Shown: piece by piece, positions 42,143 through 50,133 of the stretch
How positions within the stretch are numbered: position 1 is the stretch's first letter
How the letters are laid out: each line of letters opens with the position of its first letter
Program-made: the position numbers and the translations under genes
The notes under the pieces: model-generated
Seen by the model: the letters and a program-made list of their open reading frames with translations, nothing else
What the model was told of the DNA's origin: nothing
Database searches by the model: none
Assembly (NCBI RefSeq): GCF_014640615.1
Contig: NZ_BMHH01000013.1
Location: forward strand, 1,820-65,819
Direction of reading: 5' to 3'
DNA length: 64,000 nucleotides
Source of the DNA: Paramesorhizobium endophyticum
GTDB lineage: Bacteria > Pseudomonadota > Alphaproteobacteria > Rhizobiales > Rhizobiaceae

Positions 42143-43575
42143 ACGCTCACGCAACAGACATTCGACCATCTCTCCCCGACGCCATTGAAGCCGAACAGGC
42201 GCTTTTGGGTGCCATCCTCATCGACAACGCCGCGTATTGGCGTGTCGCCGCCTTTCTCAAGCCCCAGCATTTCAGCGAGAGAATCCATTCGCTGATCTAT
42301 GAGACGGCGGCCACGATGATTTCCGAGGGTAGGGCGGTCAATCCGGTCACGATCAAGCAATATCTTCCGACTGACCAACCCATCGGTGACATGTCGATCG
42401 CCCAATACGTGGTGCGGCTGGCGACCAATGCGGTGGGCTCGTTCAGCATATATGATTTTGGCCGGGCCGTTCTTGAGATCTGGGCACGGCGGGCGCTTGT
42501 CTCGCTCGCCCAAGACCTGGAATCGCTGGCGCGCAACATGCCGGTCGATATGACACCGGAAAAGATCATCTCCTTGACGGCGGATCGGCTGACACAGATC
42601 GCCCAAGAGGGCAACGAGCGCGCCGGATCGCTCAAGTATGGCGTCCTGCTTCCCAAGGCTGTCGATCGCGCCGCAAAGGCGAGCACGGACAAGCAGGCGC
42701 TTATCCCATGGTTCCTCCCGGAAATCAGTCAAGTCGCCGGCGACATCCGCCGCGGCAACCTCATCGGGTTCATGAGTGATAGCGGGGGCGGCAAAACCTC
42801 GTTCTCCCTCCAGCAATGCCGACACGCCGCGCTTGAGGGTTTCAAATCGGCATTCTTCTCAATCGAGATCACAGATGAGGAAGCAGCGCTTCAGGCCGCG
42901 GCACAGGCGAGCCGGATCAGCCTCGGGCGCTTGGATGGCTGGACCCTCAACACAAAGGAGCAACAGAGCATCGAGGCGGAAATGCTCCGGTCGATGAACA
43001 TGCCGTTCGATATCGTTCCGTTCGCCGAATGCACGTTGTCCGATGTGCGGATCAAAATCGAGGCAATGAAAAAATCCGTCGGGTTGGATCTGGTTGTCAT
43101 CGACCACGCGAAGATGATCAATCTGCCCGGTAAGCCAAACGAGATGTTCGCGGAACGGATCAACGGGCTTTATCGCGGACTTAAGGCCATCGCCAAATCG
43201 TTGGACGTGGCAATCGTCATCCTGATCCAGCGCAATGAAGAGTGGAAGGCGCGGATGAAAGCCGGCGGCTCGCCGCGCCCGACCATTGGGGACGCCTATG
43301 GCGGTTCCGGCGTCCGGCAGAGCCTCGATGTGTGGTTCTCGCTCTATCGGCCCGAACCAATCCTGAAAGAGGCGATTCCAAACGAACGGAACGATACGCG
43401 GCGGGACGAGCTTTGCCGCAAGTACGAGGAAAGCAGGGGCAGGGCGTGGCTGATCAACCATAAGCGCCGGCGCGGCGAGCCAAGCCAGCAACGTGAGATC
43501 AAGTTCGAGGCAGAATACACGCTGTTCTCGTCACAGGCGGCGGACATGCCGGCGGCGTTTGAGGGGTTCTTCTGA
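42139..43575 (+). CDS. DnaB-like replicative helicase
   Basis: The 478-residue protein has the DnaB N-terminal domain (PDAIEAEQALLGAILIDNAA) and a RecA-like C-terminal domain with P-loop SDSGGGKTS (about 213-221), DLVVIDHAKM (Walker B-like), and IQRNEEWKAR. It starts with TTG at 42139, 8 bases after GGAGG; the codon overlaps the methyltransferase stop (TTGA). It unwinds phage DNA at the fork. Confidence 0.92.
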   Translation: MNAHATDIRPSLPDAIEAEQALLGAILIDNAAYWRVAAFLKPQHFSERIHSLIYETAATMISEGRAVNPVTIKQYLPTDQPIGDMSIAQYVVRLATNAVGSFSIYDFGRAVLEIWARRALVSLAQDLESLARNMPVDMTPEKIISLTADRLTQIAQEGNERAGSLKYGVLLPKAVDRAAKASTDKQALIPWFLPEISQVAGDIRRGNLIGFMSDSGGGKTSFSLQQCRHAALEGFKSAFFSIEITDEEAALQAAAQASRISLGRLDGWTLNTKEQQSIEAEMLRSMNMPFDIVPFAECTLSDVRIKIEAMKKSVGLDLVVIDHAKMINLPGKPNEMFAERINGLYRGLKAIAKSLDVAIVILIQRNEEWKARMKAGGSPRPTIGDAYGGSGVRQSLDVWFSLYRPEPILKEAIPNERNDTRRDELCRKYEESRGRAWLINHKRRRGEPSQQREIKFEAEYTLFSSQAADMPAAFEGFF

Positions 43576-43874
43576 TGAATTGCTACAGTGGTTACACCCG
43601 CGAGGTGCCGGGCGGATATTGGGCGATGTTGCGCTTTGCTCGGGACGGCAAACCCAAGCCGGTTATGGCCGACGGCGGCAAGCCTTTGGTTTATGGGACA
43701 GAGCTTGAAGCACAAAAGGCCGTCACGCGGCATCTCTTGGACTATTTCAATGGGGATTTCCGCCGGGACGGCGTGACCATCTCTCCGGCAATGTCGGCGG
43801 CTGATGCGCTGTTCCCGACACTATATCGCAAAGGGAGAGCAATCCCGGTGGAACGGAGGGCGTCGGCGAAATGA
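43575..43874 (+). CDS. Hypothetical phage protein (99 aa)
   Basis: MNCYSGYTREVPGGYWAMLR with TGATG overlap. Function unknown; it stays with the replication genes. Confidence 0.65.
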   Translation: MNCYSGYTREVPGGYWAMLRFARDGKPKPVMADGGKPLVYGTELEAQKAVTRHLLDYFNGDFRRDGVTISPAMSAADALFPTLYRKGRAIPVERRASAK

Positions 43875-44362
43875 AAAAATACCCCAACCTTTATCTCGAC
43901 CTCGATGGCGTGATGGCAAACTTCGACGCCCATTTCCCGGCCACATTCGGCCTGGATCATCGAGGCATGGCAGACGATAACATGTGGGCGACCATTAATT
44001 CGCATCCATCCTATTTCCGGGACATGCCGATATTCGATGGAGCCAAGGCATTTTACGATCGCATTTCATGGCTGGATCCGATCATCCTCACGGCATGCCC
44101 GAAATCGAATTATCAGCACGTGGCGCGCCAGAAGCGGGAATGGGTGAGAGAACACCTTTCGTCATCGTGCCACATCCTCCCGGTCATGGGCGGCCGCAAC
44201 AAGCCGCTATTCATGCATTCGCGGGGCGATATCCTCGTTGATGACTTCGAGCGCAACATCAAGGCGTGGCGGGAAGAGGGTGGCTTCGGCATCCTTCATA
44301 CCGACTTTGCCAAGTCGCGGGACGAAATCGAGCGTGAAATTAGGAGGAGTGCGGCGGCATGA
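43871..44362 (+). CDS. 5'-deoxynucleotidase-like HAD phosphatase
   Basis: The HAD nucleophile motif is LYLDLDGVMANFD, motif II is in ILTACPKS, and motif III/IV is ILVDDFERNI. It is like the NT5C (5'(3')-deoxyribonucleotidase) family, which removes phosphate from dNMPs. A phage nucleotide-metabolism gene coupled by ATGA overlap. Confidence 0.82.
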   Translation: MKKYPNLYLDLDGVMANFDAHFPATFGLDHRGMADDNMWATINSHPSYFRDMPIFDGAKAFYDRISWLDPIILTACPKSNYQHVARQKREWVREHLSSSCHILPVMGGRNKPLFMHSRGDILVDDFERNIKAWREEGGFGILHTDFAKSRDEIEREIRRSAAA

Positions 44363-44562
44363 TGCTCTTCTGTTACGAGCGAGAGCCCAACGGCCAATGG
44401 ACGCCAGTTGTTTACCGCACCAACTTTGGCGAGCCGAAGCTTTGGCCTGCCGACCGCGAGCGCACCGAACTGGTGGAAGTGCCGGAAGAATTCATCGGAG
44501 CGGACGGCGAGCCAAAATTCGGGGCGCTCAAGGGGCGGTTCGCGCCGCCAGCGGAGGGATGA
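44359..44562 (+). CDS. Hypothetical phage protein (67 aa)
   Basis: MLFCYEREPNGQWTPVVYRT ... KFGALKGRFAPP; coupled to both neighbours. Function unknown. Confidence 0.65.
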   Translation: MMLFCYEREPNGQWTPVVYRTNFGEPKLWPADRERTELVEVPEEFIGADGEPKFGALKGRFAPPAEG

Positions 44563-45005
44563 TGATCGATCCCCGCGTAAAAGCCATCTGCGAGGAATAT
44601 GGGGTCAAGATCATCGATCCGCGCCGCTATCCCGAGATCGGGGAGACGCGGGCCGCCGCGACCATGGAGCGCATTCTGCGAAATTTCGGGGATGAGCATT
44701 TCCGCCTTGTTATGTCCACCTTGGCCGAGACCGCGAATAATAAGCCGCTTCTCGATGAGTACGGGTTCTGGATGGCCTCAGACCTCATCCATGCTTGCCG
44801 GGGCATTATCGACAAGGACGCGTCGGCTTGGCTCGAATTATGGGACGCTCTCCCGCTGGGGCAGCTTCAATATATCGCCCAAGACCTTTCGGGCATCACC
44901 CCGCAACGACATGCCCTCAGCGGGATGGTATACGAGCGTATATTCCGCCGGTTCGGCCCGAACGCCGCCCAGCTTGATCTATTAGACGACAGGAGAACAG
45001 CATGA
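44562..45005 (+). CDS. Hypothetical phage protein (147 aa)
   Basis: MIDPRVKAICEEYGVKIIDP, then LRNFGDEHFRLVMSTLAETA and ELWDALPLGQLQYIAQDLSG. It is a recurring alphaproteobacterial prophage protein type of unknown role. The ATG at 44562 follows GGAGGG; one ATG earlier is also in frame. Confidence 0.7.
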   Translation: MIDPRVKAICEEYGVKIIDPRRYPEIGETRAAATMERILRNFGDEHFRLVMSTLAETANNKPLLDEYGFWMASDLIHACRGIIDKDASAWLELWDALPLGQLQYIAQDLSGITPQRHALSGMVYERIFRRFGPNAAQLDLLDDRRTA

Positions 45006-45631
45006 CGCCCCTTGGTATCTCCGAACTGTTTATCCGCGCCGCAGAGGTGGACCATCGCTTGCCGGACACGGCCAGCCCAAAGACGTTAAAAGCTCAGAAC
45101 CTCCCATATGTCCACGATCAGGCCGACCAGAACGGATGGGGAGAGGAGCGATACCAGGAGGAGCGGGAATCGTTCTTTCGCAGCCGCCTTTCCCATGAGC
45201 AGGTTTCGGAGTGGGAGCTTTGCAACACTCTCATCCTTTTCATAGAGGACGAGACGCGCCGTCGGTGCCTGTGGCATTGGGCGATAGCGCAGGCTGGAGG
45301 GAAGCCCTTCTCGGTCTGGTGCCGGGCTGAAGGCTTTCACGTCGAAACCGGTAGACGGCGGAAAAATCGGGCCATCTTAGAACTTTATGCCGCTCTTGTT
45401 CGCAACGGCTTGATAAATAACGAAAATACCTATTTCGAGATGTTGCGTGTTGGGCCTGAAAACGGGCATATTCACGTCAACATCGGAGACGACGCGCCCA
45501 ACAAACAGCCGGTCACATGGAGGGATGATTTTGCCCTCGTAGATGATGAGACCATTCGGGATTTGGATTGGGCCGAAGCGAGGAATAAGCGCCGCCGCCA
45601 GAAATATGCGGCACGGAAAAAGGCGGCATAG
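45002..45631 (+). CDS. DUF6362-like protein, possible late regulator
   Basis: A basic protein with AAEVDHRLPDTASPKTLKAQ, then DETRRRCLWHWAIAQAGGKP and WCRAEGFHVETGRRRKNRAI, matching the DUF6362 pattern. It ends the early rightward operon right before a large non-coding region and the late genes, the place of Q-type late regulators. The role is inference. Confidence 0.6.
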   Translation: MTPLGISELFIRAAEVDHRLPDTASPKTLKAQNLPYVHDQADQNGWGEERYQEERESFFRSRLSHEQVSEWELCNTLILFIEDETRRRCLWHWAIAQAGGKPFSVWCRAEGFHVETGRRRKNRAILELYAALVRNGLINNENTYFEMLRVGPENGHIHVNIGDDAPNKQPVTWRDDFALVDDETIRDLDWAEARNKRRRQKYAARKKAA

Positions 45632-45639
45632 AAATCCAA

Positions 45640-46690
45640 GAGGGGCCTTTGCCGCAAGGTGGTAAGGGCATGAGGGCATCGGGACCAGAGCGCTGGTGCT
45701 CCCTGATGCACAATCCGGTCAACGTTGCAGTGGGTAATGACCATTGACGGTCCGGCGGGAATAAACTCCGCACCAGCTACCGGCCCCACCCCGCGGACCT
45801 GGGCATGTCACAAAAAGGCCCCTCGATTTCGCAAGGCAAGAATACCAGGGGAAGCCGCTGCGCCCCGACCTTAAGAAGCGCTGGATACGCAACCAGTGCC
45901 AGCGGCCAAGTCGGGAGGGTAGCCCGGCACAAATTCGAGGCATTGCCTCAACGGAATGCGAGGCGGCGGAACCGTATGGATCTGCATAGGTTGTCTTCCA
46001 CCGGCAGCCGTCCCGCCCGCACCAAATGCGAAGCGGCGTCCTAGTGATGCTGCGTGAAAGGACGGACCCGGGACTGGCCCCGCAGAGCCAAGCCGTATCC
46101 GCTTCGCACGAAATGAGAGGCGCGGTTCCAAGGGATTGGGGTTTCCTGATCGCGAGGTAACGTTGCAACGCCGTGCCTCGCACATCTGTCATCGCTTTCG
46201 GGATCGGTACTATCAGGCACCCGAAAGGCGCTGGCAACTAAAGAATGCCCGGTCTTCCACACCGGGCATTCAATGAATGCGAGGTGTGGTGTAAACGGAG
46301 TAGGGGAGGCTTGTATGCTTCCTCGGTGTCGGGTCAAACCGACCGCCTCGCATGTAGCTGACGGCCAGCTTATAGCCGCAGTTGGAGAACGGGTCTGGAA
46401 AAGTCCTTGTAGCCAGACGGCTCGAAAGAGCGCCGACTAGGGCAGATATAACCCCCCGAGCGAAAGAACGTTGGGCGGGATGGGCAATACGGCTCATCCC
46501 GCCAGCGAGTTCGGCGGAAGAAATCAGGACGGCGGCGCTGAAAGCAGAAGCGCGGTGACTGTCCCGGCGGACCTGTGCACGGGTGCCAGACCGACGAGCC
46601 ATTGGCTCGCTGACAAAATATCGGTTAAACCGCCAGCCGGGATAGCGTCCGGCCCGTCTTGAGCAACTCTTTCAAAAAATGCAAGAGTTC
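45640..46690 (+). ncRNA. Candidate large structured phage RNA (about 1 kb)
   Basis: No convincing protein is encoded on either strand. GAGGGGCCTTT (45640-45650) and AAAGGCCCCTC (45814-45824) form an 11-bp long-range helix enclosing smaller stems (45676-45709). Further perfect stems are 46243-46253/46261-46271 (11 bp, GAATGCCCGGT), 46277-46284/46346-46353, 46474-46482/46495-46503 (9 bp), 46595-46600/46604-46609, and 46665-46671/46683-46689. A GAAA tetraloop hairpin is at 46420-46431. Size, setting and density resemble ornate phage RNAs such as GOLLD or ROOL, but family membership cannot be shown here. Confidence 0.6.
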
Positions 46691-46698
46691 AGCCTCGC

Positions 46699-46884
46699 TT
46701 ATTTCGGCCAAGGAGCGATCCCCCTAATCAGCGCGGCACATGCCAGCGCGATATAGAGCGGGATTTCCGCAGCGCCGTCTTCATAGCGTTGGGGCATGTT
46801 TCTGGAGAGGCCCAAGGCTTCCGCCGCCTGCACACGGTTGAAGCCCATCCGCTCGCGCCATGCAGTAAAGTCTTCCGGTTTCAT
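46699..46884 (-). CDS. Small HTH regulator (61 aa)
   Basis: DFTAWRERMGFNRVQAAEAL followed by GLSRNMPQRYEDG is a short XRE-like HTH. It is transcribed leftward, convergent with the RNA candidate. A palindrome (46911-46926) stands just upstream, so it is likely autoregulatory and may control the late cluster. Confidence 0.7.
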   Translation of the reverse strand: MKPEDFTAWRERMGFNRVQAAEALGLSRNMPQRYEDGAAEIPLYIALACAALIRGIAPWPK

Positions 46885-46910
46885 CTCGTTTTCCCGTCTC
46901 AACGCATAGG

Positions 46911-46926
46911 CAATATGCACATATTG
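46911..46926. promoter_or_regulatory. Palindromic operator in the divergent gap
   Basis: CAATATG (46911-46917), spacer CA, CATATTG (46920-46926). It lies between the small HTH gene and the rightward gene at 47046, so it is the likely site of that regulator. Confidence 0.55.
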
Positions 46927-47045
46927 ATGCGTTTTCGCGAGAGATAAATCCCATGTTTGTGCATTTTATTTGCGGCTGCCTTCGGGCGGCATAAATTTCT
47001 GCACGTCAAGATATTCAACGACATCAACGAGCAATGGAGAGTTCC

Positions 47046-47363
47046 ATGAAGCGCAGATCATTTCTCGCGATGCTAGGCTTTGCGCCTGTAGTGGCTGCTG
47101 TGCCGGCTGTTGCAGCCCGCGACATGTCTGCTAGCGGCGTATTTCGAATGAGCGTTCCGGTTTCGACGCCGGGCTTGGAGAGCGCCAACATCGGCACCCT
47201 GACGTTTTCGGATATCCCGATGATGGTCAGTCCAGACGGCAAGCTTTGCATGACGGTAGCGCGTCTCCGCGACGAAGTAGTCGAGGGCGCAGACGACGTT
47301 CGCCGCAAGTACATGGATGCCATTGAGGCCGCTACGCTCCCAAGCGTGGAAGCATCCGCATGA
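47046..47363 (+). CDS. Exported phage protein with Tat-type signal (105 aa)
   Basis: MKRRSFLAMLGFAPVVAAVP is a twin-arginine-type signal (RRSFL) ending AVAARD. The remainder, SPDGKLCMTVARLRDEVVEG, is unassigned. Translated with the next gene (ATGA). An exported product in a prophage suggests a lysogenic-conversion role. Confidence 0.65.
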   Translation: MKRRSFLAMLGFAPVVAAVPAVAARDMSASGVFRMSVPVSTPGLESANIGTLTFSDIPMMVSPDGKLCMTVARLRDEVVEGADDVRRKYMDAIEAATLPSVEASA

Positions 47364-47554
47364 ACGCGAACCTGATCGCCATGTCGGCAATGCTTGCCTT
47401 CATCTCATCGGCTATTTCAAATGCCCAGCTGTACGATCTGACCGGCGACGGGTGGTATCTCGTCACCTTGATCATCACTCTCATTGGCGCTGTTGCGACT
47501 GCGGCAGCGTTAGCGATCCCAAGCTTTGGGCGAACACGTAATCCAAAGTGCTGA
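47360..47554 (+). CDS. Two-TM membrane protein (64 aa)
   Basis: Two hydrophobic helices (LIAMSAMLAFISSAI and YLVTLIITLIGAVATAAALA) with a short basic tail. Coupled to the exported-protein gene. Function unknown; holin-like features are not specific. Confidence 0.65.
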   Translation: MNANLIAMSAMLAFISSAISNAQLYDLTGDGWYLVTLIITLIGAVATAAALAIPSFGRTRNPKC

Positions 47555-47570
47555 CCGAAGGATGATGACG

Positions 47571-47783
47571 ATGGAAATCAAAGCAAGTGACATTCCATTC
47601 AAGGGTGACGTGTTCATCGACGTGGGCGCGGCACCTTCGCAGGCACACATTCTCAACCCGTTCTCCGGCGAATGGGAAGAGTTCGCCAGCCTGCATCACG
47701 CCTATGCGGCGCTGTTCAAGGCCGCTGCCCAACGCATTGAGCTACTGTCCGTCGAGTTGGCGCGCCTAGAGGCAGTCGCATGA
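47571..47783 (+). CDS. Hypothetical phage protein (70 aa)
   Basis: MEIKASDIPFKGDVFIDVGA; GAAGGA lies 8 bases before the ATG at 47571. It ends with a helix (AAAQRIELLSVELARLEAVA). Function unknown. Confidence 0.6.
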   Translation: MEIKASDIPFKGDVFIDVGAAPSQAHILNPFSGEWEEFASLHHAYAALFKAAAQRIELLSVELARLEAVA

Positions 47784-48115
47784 TCAAAGAGATTCTCGCC
47801 TTCCTTGGCGTTGCCCTGACCCTTGTGAGGCCCACTGCTATTATTGCCGCGCTCGACGGATTGGCTTTATCCGCTTGGGTTATCGTCAGGTATCGCGGTA
47901 CGAAGCTTCTCGCTGTTTGTGCATTCGTCGCCGCGATATGCATCGCATCCATGGGGCAAGCCGCCGTACCGCGTCCAGACCGGCCAATGGTGCTTTCAGC
48001 CGAACAGCCGATTGCGATCCAGCCAGCGCCGACCAAAGTCAAAACCAAGCGGTGCTATTCGCAGGTCTATCGGTTCGGGGATGATGTGCTGACTGTGGTG
48101 AGGTGTGAGGGCTAG
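47780..48115 (+). CDS. Membrane-anchored phage protein (111 aa)
   Basis: Hydrophobic N-terminal segments up to about residue 60 (FLGVALTLVRPTAIIAALDG and LLAVCAFVAAICIASMG) precede a short soluble part with CYSQVYRFGDDVLTVVRC. Its end overlaps the convergent antitoxin-like gene by 4 bp. Function unknown. Confidence 0.65.
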   Translation: MIKEILAFLGVALTLVRPTAIIAALDGLALSAWVIVRYRGTKLLAVCAFVAAICIASMGQAAVPRPDRPMVLSAEQPIAIQPAPTKVKTKRCYSQVYRFGDDVLTVVRCEG

Positions 48116-48336
48116 CGGCCGGCGATCTTGCGAAGCTCATCGTTGATGCGGCTTTGCCAACCGGGGCCGCCAGATTTAAAGAACTCGATGACCTCTGGAT
48201 CAATCCGCAGGGTTATCAACTGCTTCGCATTGCCGTTTGCCCGGCGCTTTTTGGAAACGTCAACGGCCCCTGCTTCCGAGGGGGTAGGTAAAATCGACAC
48301 CCGTTCTGGCTCTTTTGCTGCAATCCTGATGGCCAT
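48112..48336 (-). CDS. BrnA-like antitoxin without a toxin
   Basis: QLITLRIDPEVIEFFKSGGP followed by GWQSRINDELRKIAG is the BrnA/ribbon-helix-helix motif. A BrnT toxin gene should lie beside it, but none is present, so it is an orphan, perhaps a phage regulator or an anti-toxin decoy. GTAACTACA repeats lie upstream. Confidence 0.7.
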   Translation of the reverse strand: MAIRIAAKEPERVSILPTPSEAGAVDVSKKRRANGNAKQLITLRIDPEVIEFFKSGGPGWQSRINDELRKIAGR

Positions 48337-48352
48337 GGTCCCTCGCATTTGC

Positions 48353-48394
48353 GTAACTACACAAGTTTAGCACAATGCAAGATGTGTAACTACA
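48353..48394. promoter_or_regulatory. GTAACTACA direct repeats, probable operator
   Basis: GTAACTACA occurs at 48353-48361 and 48386-48394, 33 bp (three helical turns) apart, between the divergent BrnA-like and terS genes. Such spacing suits cooperative binding by a ribbon-helix-helix protein. Confidence 0.45.
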
Positions 48395-48415
48395 TAAATC
48401 CACAGGTAAACGCGA

Positions 48416-48853
48416 ATGCCACTGAGTGACAAGCAGCAGCGCTTCGTCGCTGAATACCTGATCGACCTCAACGCGACACAGGCAGCAATCCGGGCCGGAT
48501 ACAGCGAAAAGACAGCAAACCAGCAAGGCCCGAGATTGTTGGTGAATGCTGGTATTGCCGCTGCGATAGCGGAGGGGGCCGCGAAACGCATCAGGAAAGC
48601 CGAAGTGACGGCGCAGGAAGTGCTTGACGGCCTTTACCATGAAGCGACCCGTGAAGGTGAAGGAAGCTCCCACGGGGCTCGTGTGTCGGCATGGGGGCTA
48701 TTGGGGAAATACCACAAATTGTTTGTTGATCGGATCGAGGCTGATGTCTCGGGCGACATAACGGTGACGGATGCCCGATCAAAGCTTCAATCTCTCCTAT
48801 CTCGCCAAGCAGTCGCCAAGCCAACAGGCGGCGATACTGGCGGGGCTGAGTGA
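48416..48853 (+). CDS. Terminase small subunit
   Basis: The 145-residue protein begins PLSDKQQRFVAEYLIDLNAT followed by QAAIRAGYSEKTANQQGPRL, the DNA-binding HTH of the Terminase_2 family. It recognises pac/cos DNA and recruits TerL. It overlaps terL by 83 bp. Confidence 0.92.
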   Translation: MPLSDKQQRFVAEYLIDLNATQAAIRAGYSEKTANQQGPRLLVNAGIAAAIAEGAAKRIRKAEVTAQEVLDGLYHEATREGEGSSHGARVSAWGLLGKYHKLFVDRIEADVSGDITVTDARSKLQSLLSRQAVAKPTGGDTGGAE

Positions 48854-50123
48854 CGAGGATTGCCGGGCGCTCCTGCATGACTGGAGGTTCCTAGCCAGGC
48901 CGCAGCAGGTCGCCCCAGAAGGGGATTGGCAGACGTGGCTTATCCTCGCCGGTCGAGGTTTCGGAAAAACCAGAACCGGGGCTGAGTGGGTTCGCGAGCA
49001 GGTAAAGGCTGGGGCTTCCCGCATAGGGCTTATCGCCCCCACCGCTTCGGATGCCCGTGACGTTATGGTCGAGGGTGAGAGCGGTGTTCTCTCGGTCTGC
49101 TGGGCTGGCGACAGGACGATAACCGGCGAAATGCTCGGGCGACCGCGCTATGAGCCATCCAAACGCCGCCTGACCTGGGCGAATGGCGCCATCGCAACAT
49201 TGTTCTCGGCAGAAGAGCCGGAACGCCTTCGCGGCCCGCAGCACGATGCCTTGTGGTGCGATGAGTTGGCCGCATGGAAATATTTGCGTGAAACATGGGA
49301 CATGGCGATGTTCGGTCTCCGACTGGGCGACCGTCCGCGCACCTGCATCACGACGACGCCCAAGCCTCTCAAGCTCATCCGAGAGATCATGAAGGATGAG
49401 AAGACCCTGATGACGCGGGGCTCCACATACGACAATGCGGGGAACCTTGCGCCGAACTTCCTGCAAACGATCCGGGACAAATACGAAGGCACTCGCCTCG
49501 GGCGGCAAGAGTTGCACGCTGAATTCCTTGAAGAAGCTGAAGGGGCGCTTTGGTCTCGCGCTCAGATTGATGAGATCAGGCATCGCGGCGAAGTCCCGGA
49601 AATGCTCCGCGTGGTGGTGGCGATCGATCCCGCCGTGTCCGAGACGGAAGAAAGTGCCGAAACCGGCATCGTGGTGGCGGGGCTTGGTGTCGATAAGCGC
49701 TGCTATGTGTTCGAGGACGCCTCCAAACGGCGTTCACCCGGCGCGTGGGCCAAGAAGGCCGTCGCGCTCTACGATCAATACAAAGCAGACCGGATTGTTG
49801 CTGAAGGCAATCAAGGCGGCAATCTCGTCACCCACGCTATCCATACGGAGCGGGCTAACGCACCGGTCAAGATAGTTCATGCCAGGGTTGGAAAGCGGGC
49901 GAGGGCCGAGCCGGTGGCCGCGCTGTATGAGCAAGGCAAGGTTAGCCACGTCGGCGATATGCCGGACCTTGAAGATCAGATGGTCATTTGGGAGCCGCTG
50001 TCCGGCTTGGCTTCGCCTGACCGTCTCGACGCTCTCGTATGGGCTGTGACTGAATTAATGCTCGGCCGGCAAGAGAACTTCTCCGGCATCGGCGCCCCCG
50101 TCGCCATCCCAATCAACAGTTAG
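48771..50123 (+). CDS. Terminase large subunit
   Basis: ATPase domain: Walker A LILAGRGFGKTRTG (about 57-70), Walker B HDALWCDELAAW. Nuclease domain: VVAIDPAVSET and, near the end, DRLDALVWAVTELM with the last acidic residues. It cuts and pumps DNA into the prohead. 450 residues is normal for this family. Confidence 0.95.
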   Translation: MPDQSFNLSYLAKQSPSQQAAILAGLSDEDCRALLHDWRFLARPQQVAPEGDWQTWLILAGRGFGKTRTGAEWVREQVKAGASRIGLIAPTASDARDVMVEGESGVLSVCWAGDRTITGEMLGRPRYEPSKRRLTWANGAIATLFSAEEPERLRGPQHDALWCDELAAWKYLRETWDMAMFGLRLGDRPRTCITTTPKPLKLIREIMKDEKTLMTRGSTYDNAGNLAPNFLQTIRDKYEGTRLGRQELHAEFLEEAEGALWSRAQIDEIRHRGEVPEMLRVVVAIDPAVSETEESAETGIVVAGLGVDKRCYVFEDASKRRSPGAWAKKAVALYDQYKADRIVAEGNQGGNLVTHAIHTERANAPVKIVHARVGKRARAEPVAALYEQGKVSHVGDMPDLEDQMVIWEPLSGLASPDRLDALVWAVTELMLGRQENFSGIGAPVAIPINS

Positions 50124-50133
50124 GCTATGACAC

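Noticed and set aside
45719-46237. Leftward frames (up to 172 codons) in the 1-kb gap
   Set aside because: They overlap one another in several frames, have no ribosome site and cut through perfect RNA hairpins; they do not look like proteins.
33100-46700. CRISPR-like arrays
   Set aside because: I looked for regularly spaced direct repeats with unique spacers in the non-coding intervals and saw none; the only regular repeats in the window are coding (27-278, 1477-1875) or a 7-bp microsatellite (16611-16638).
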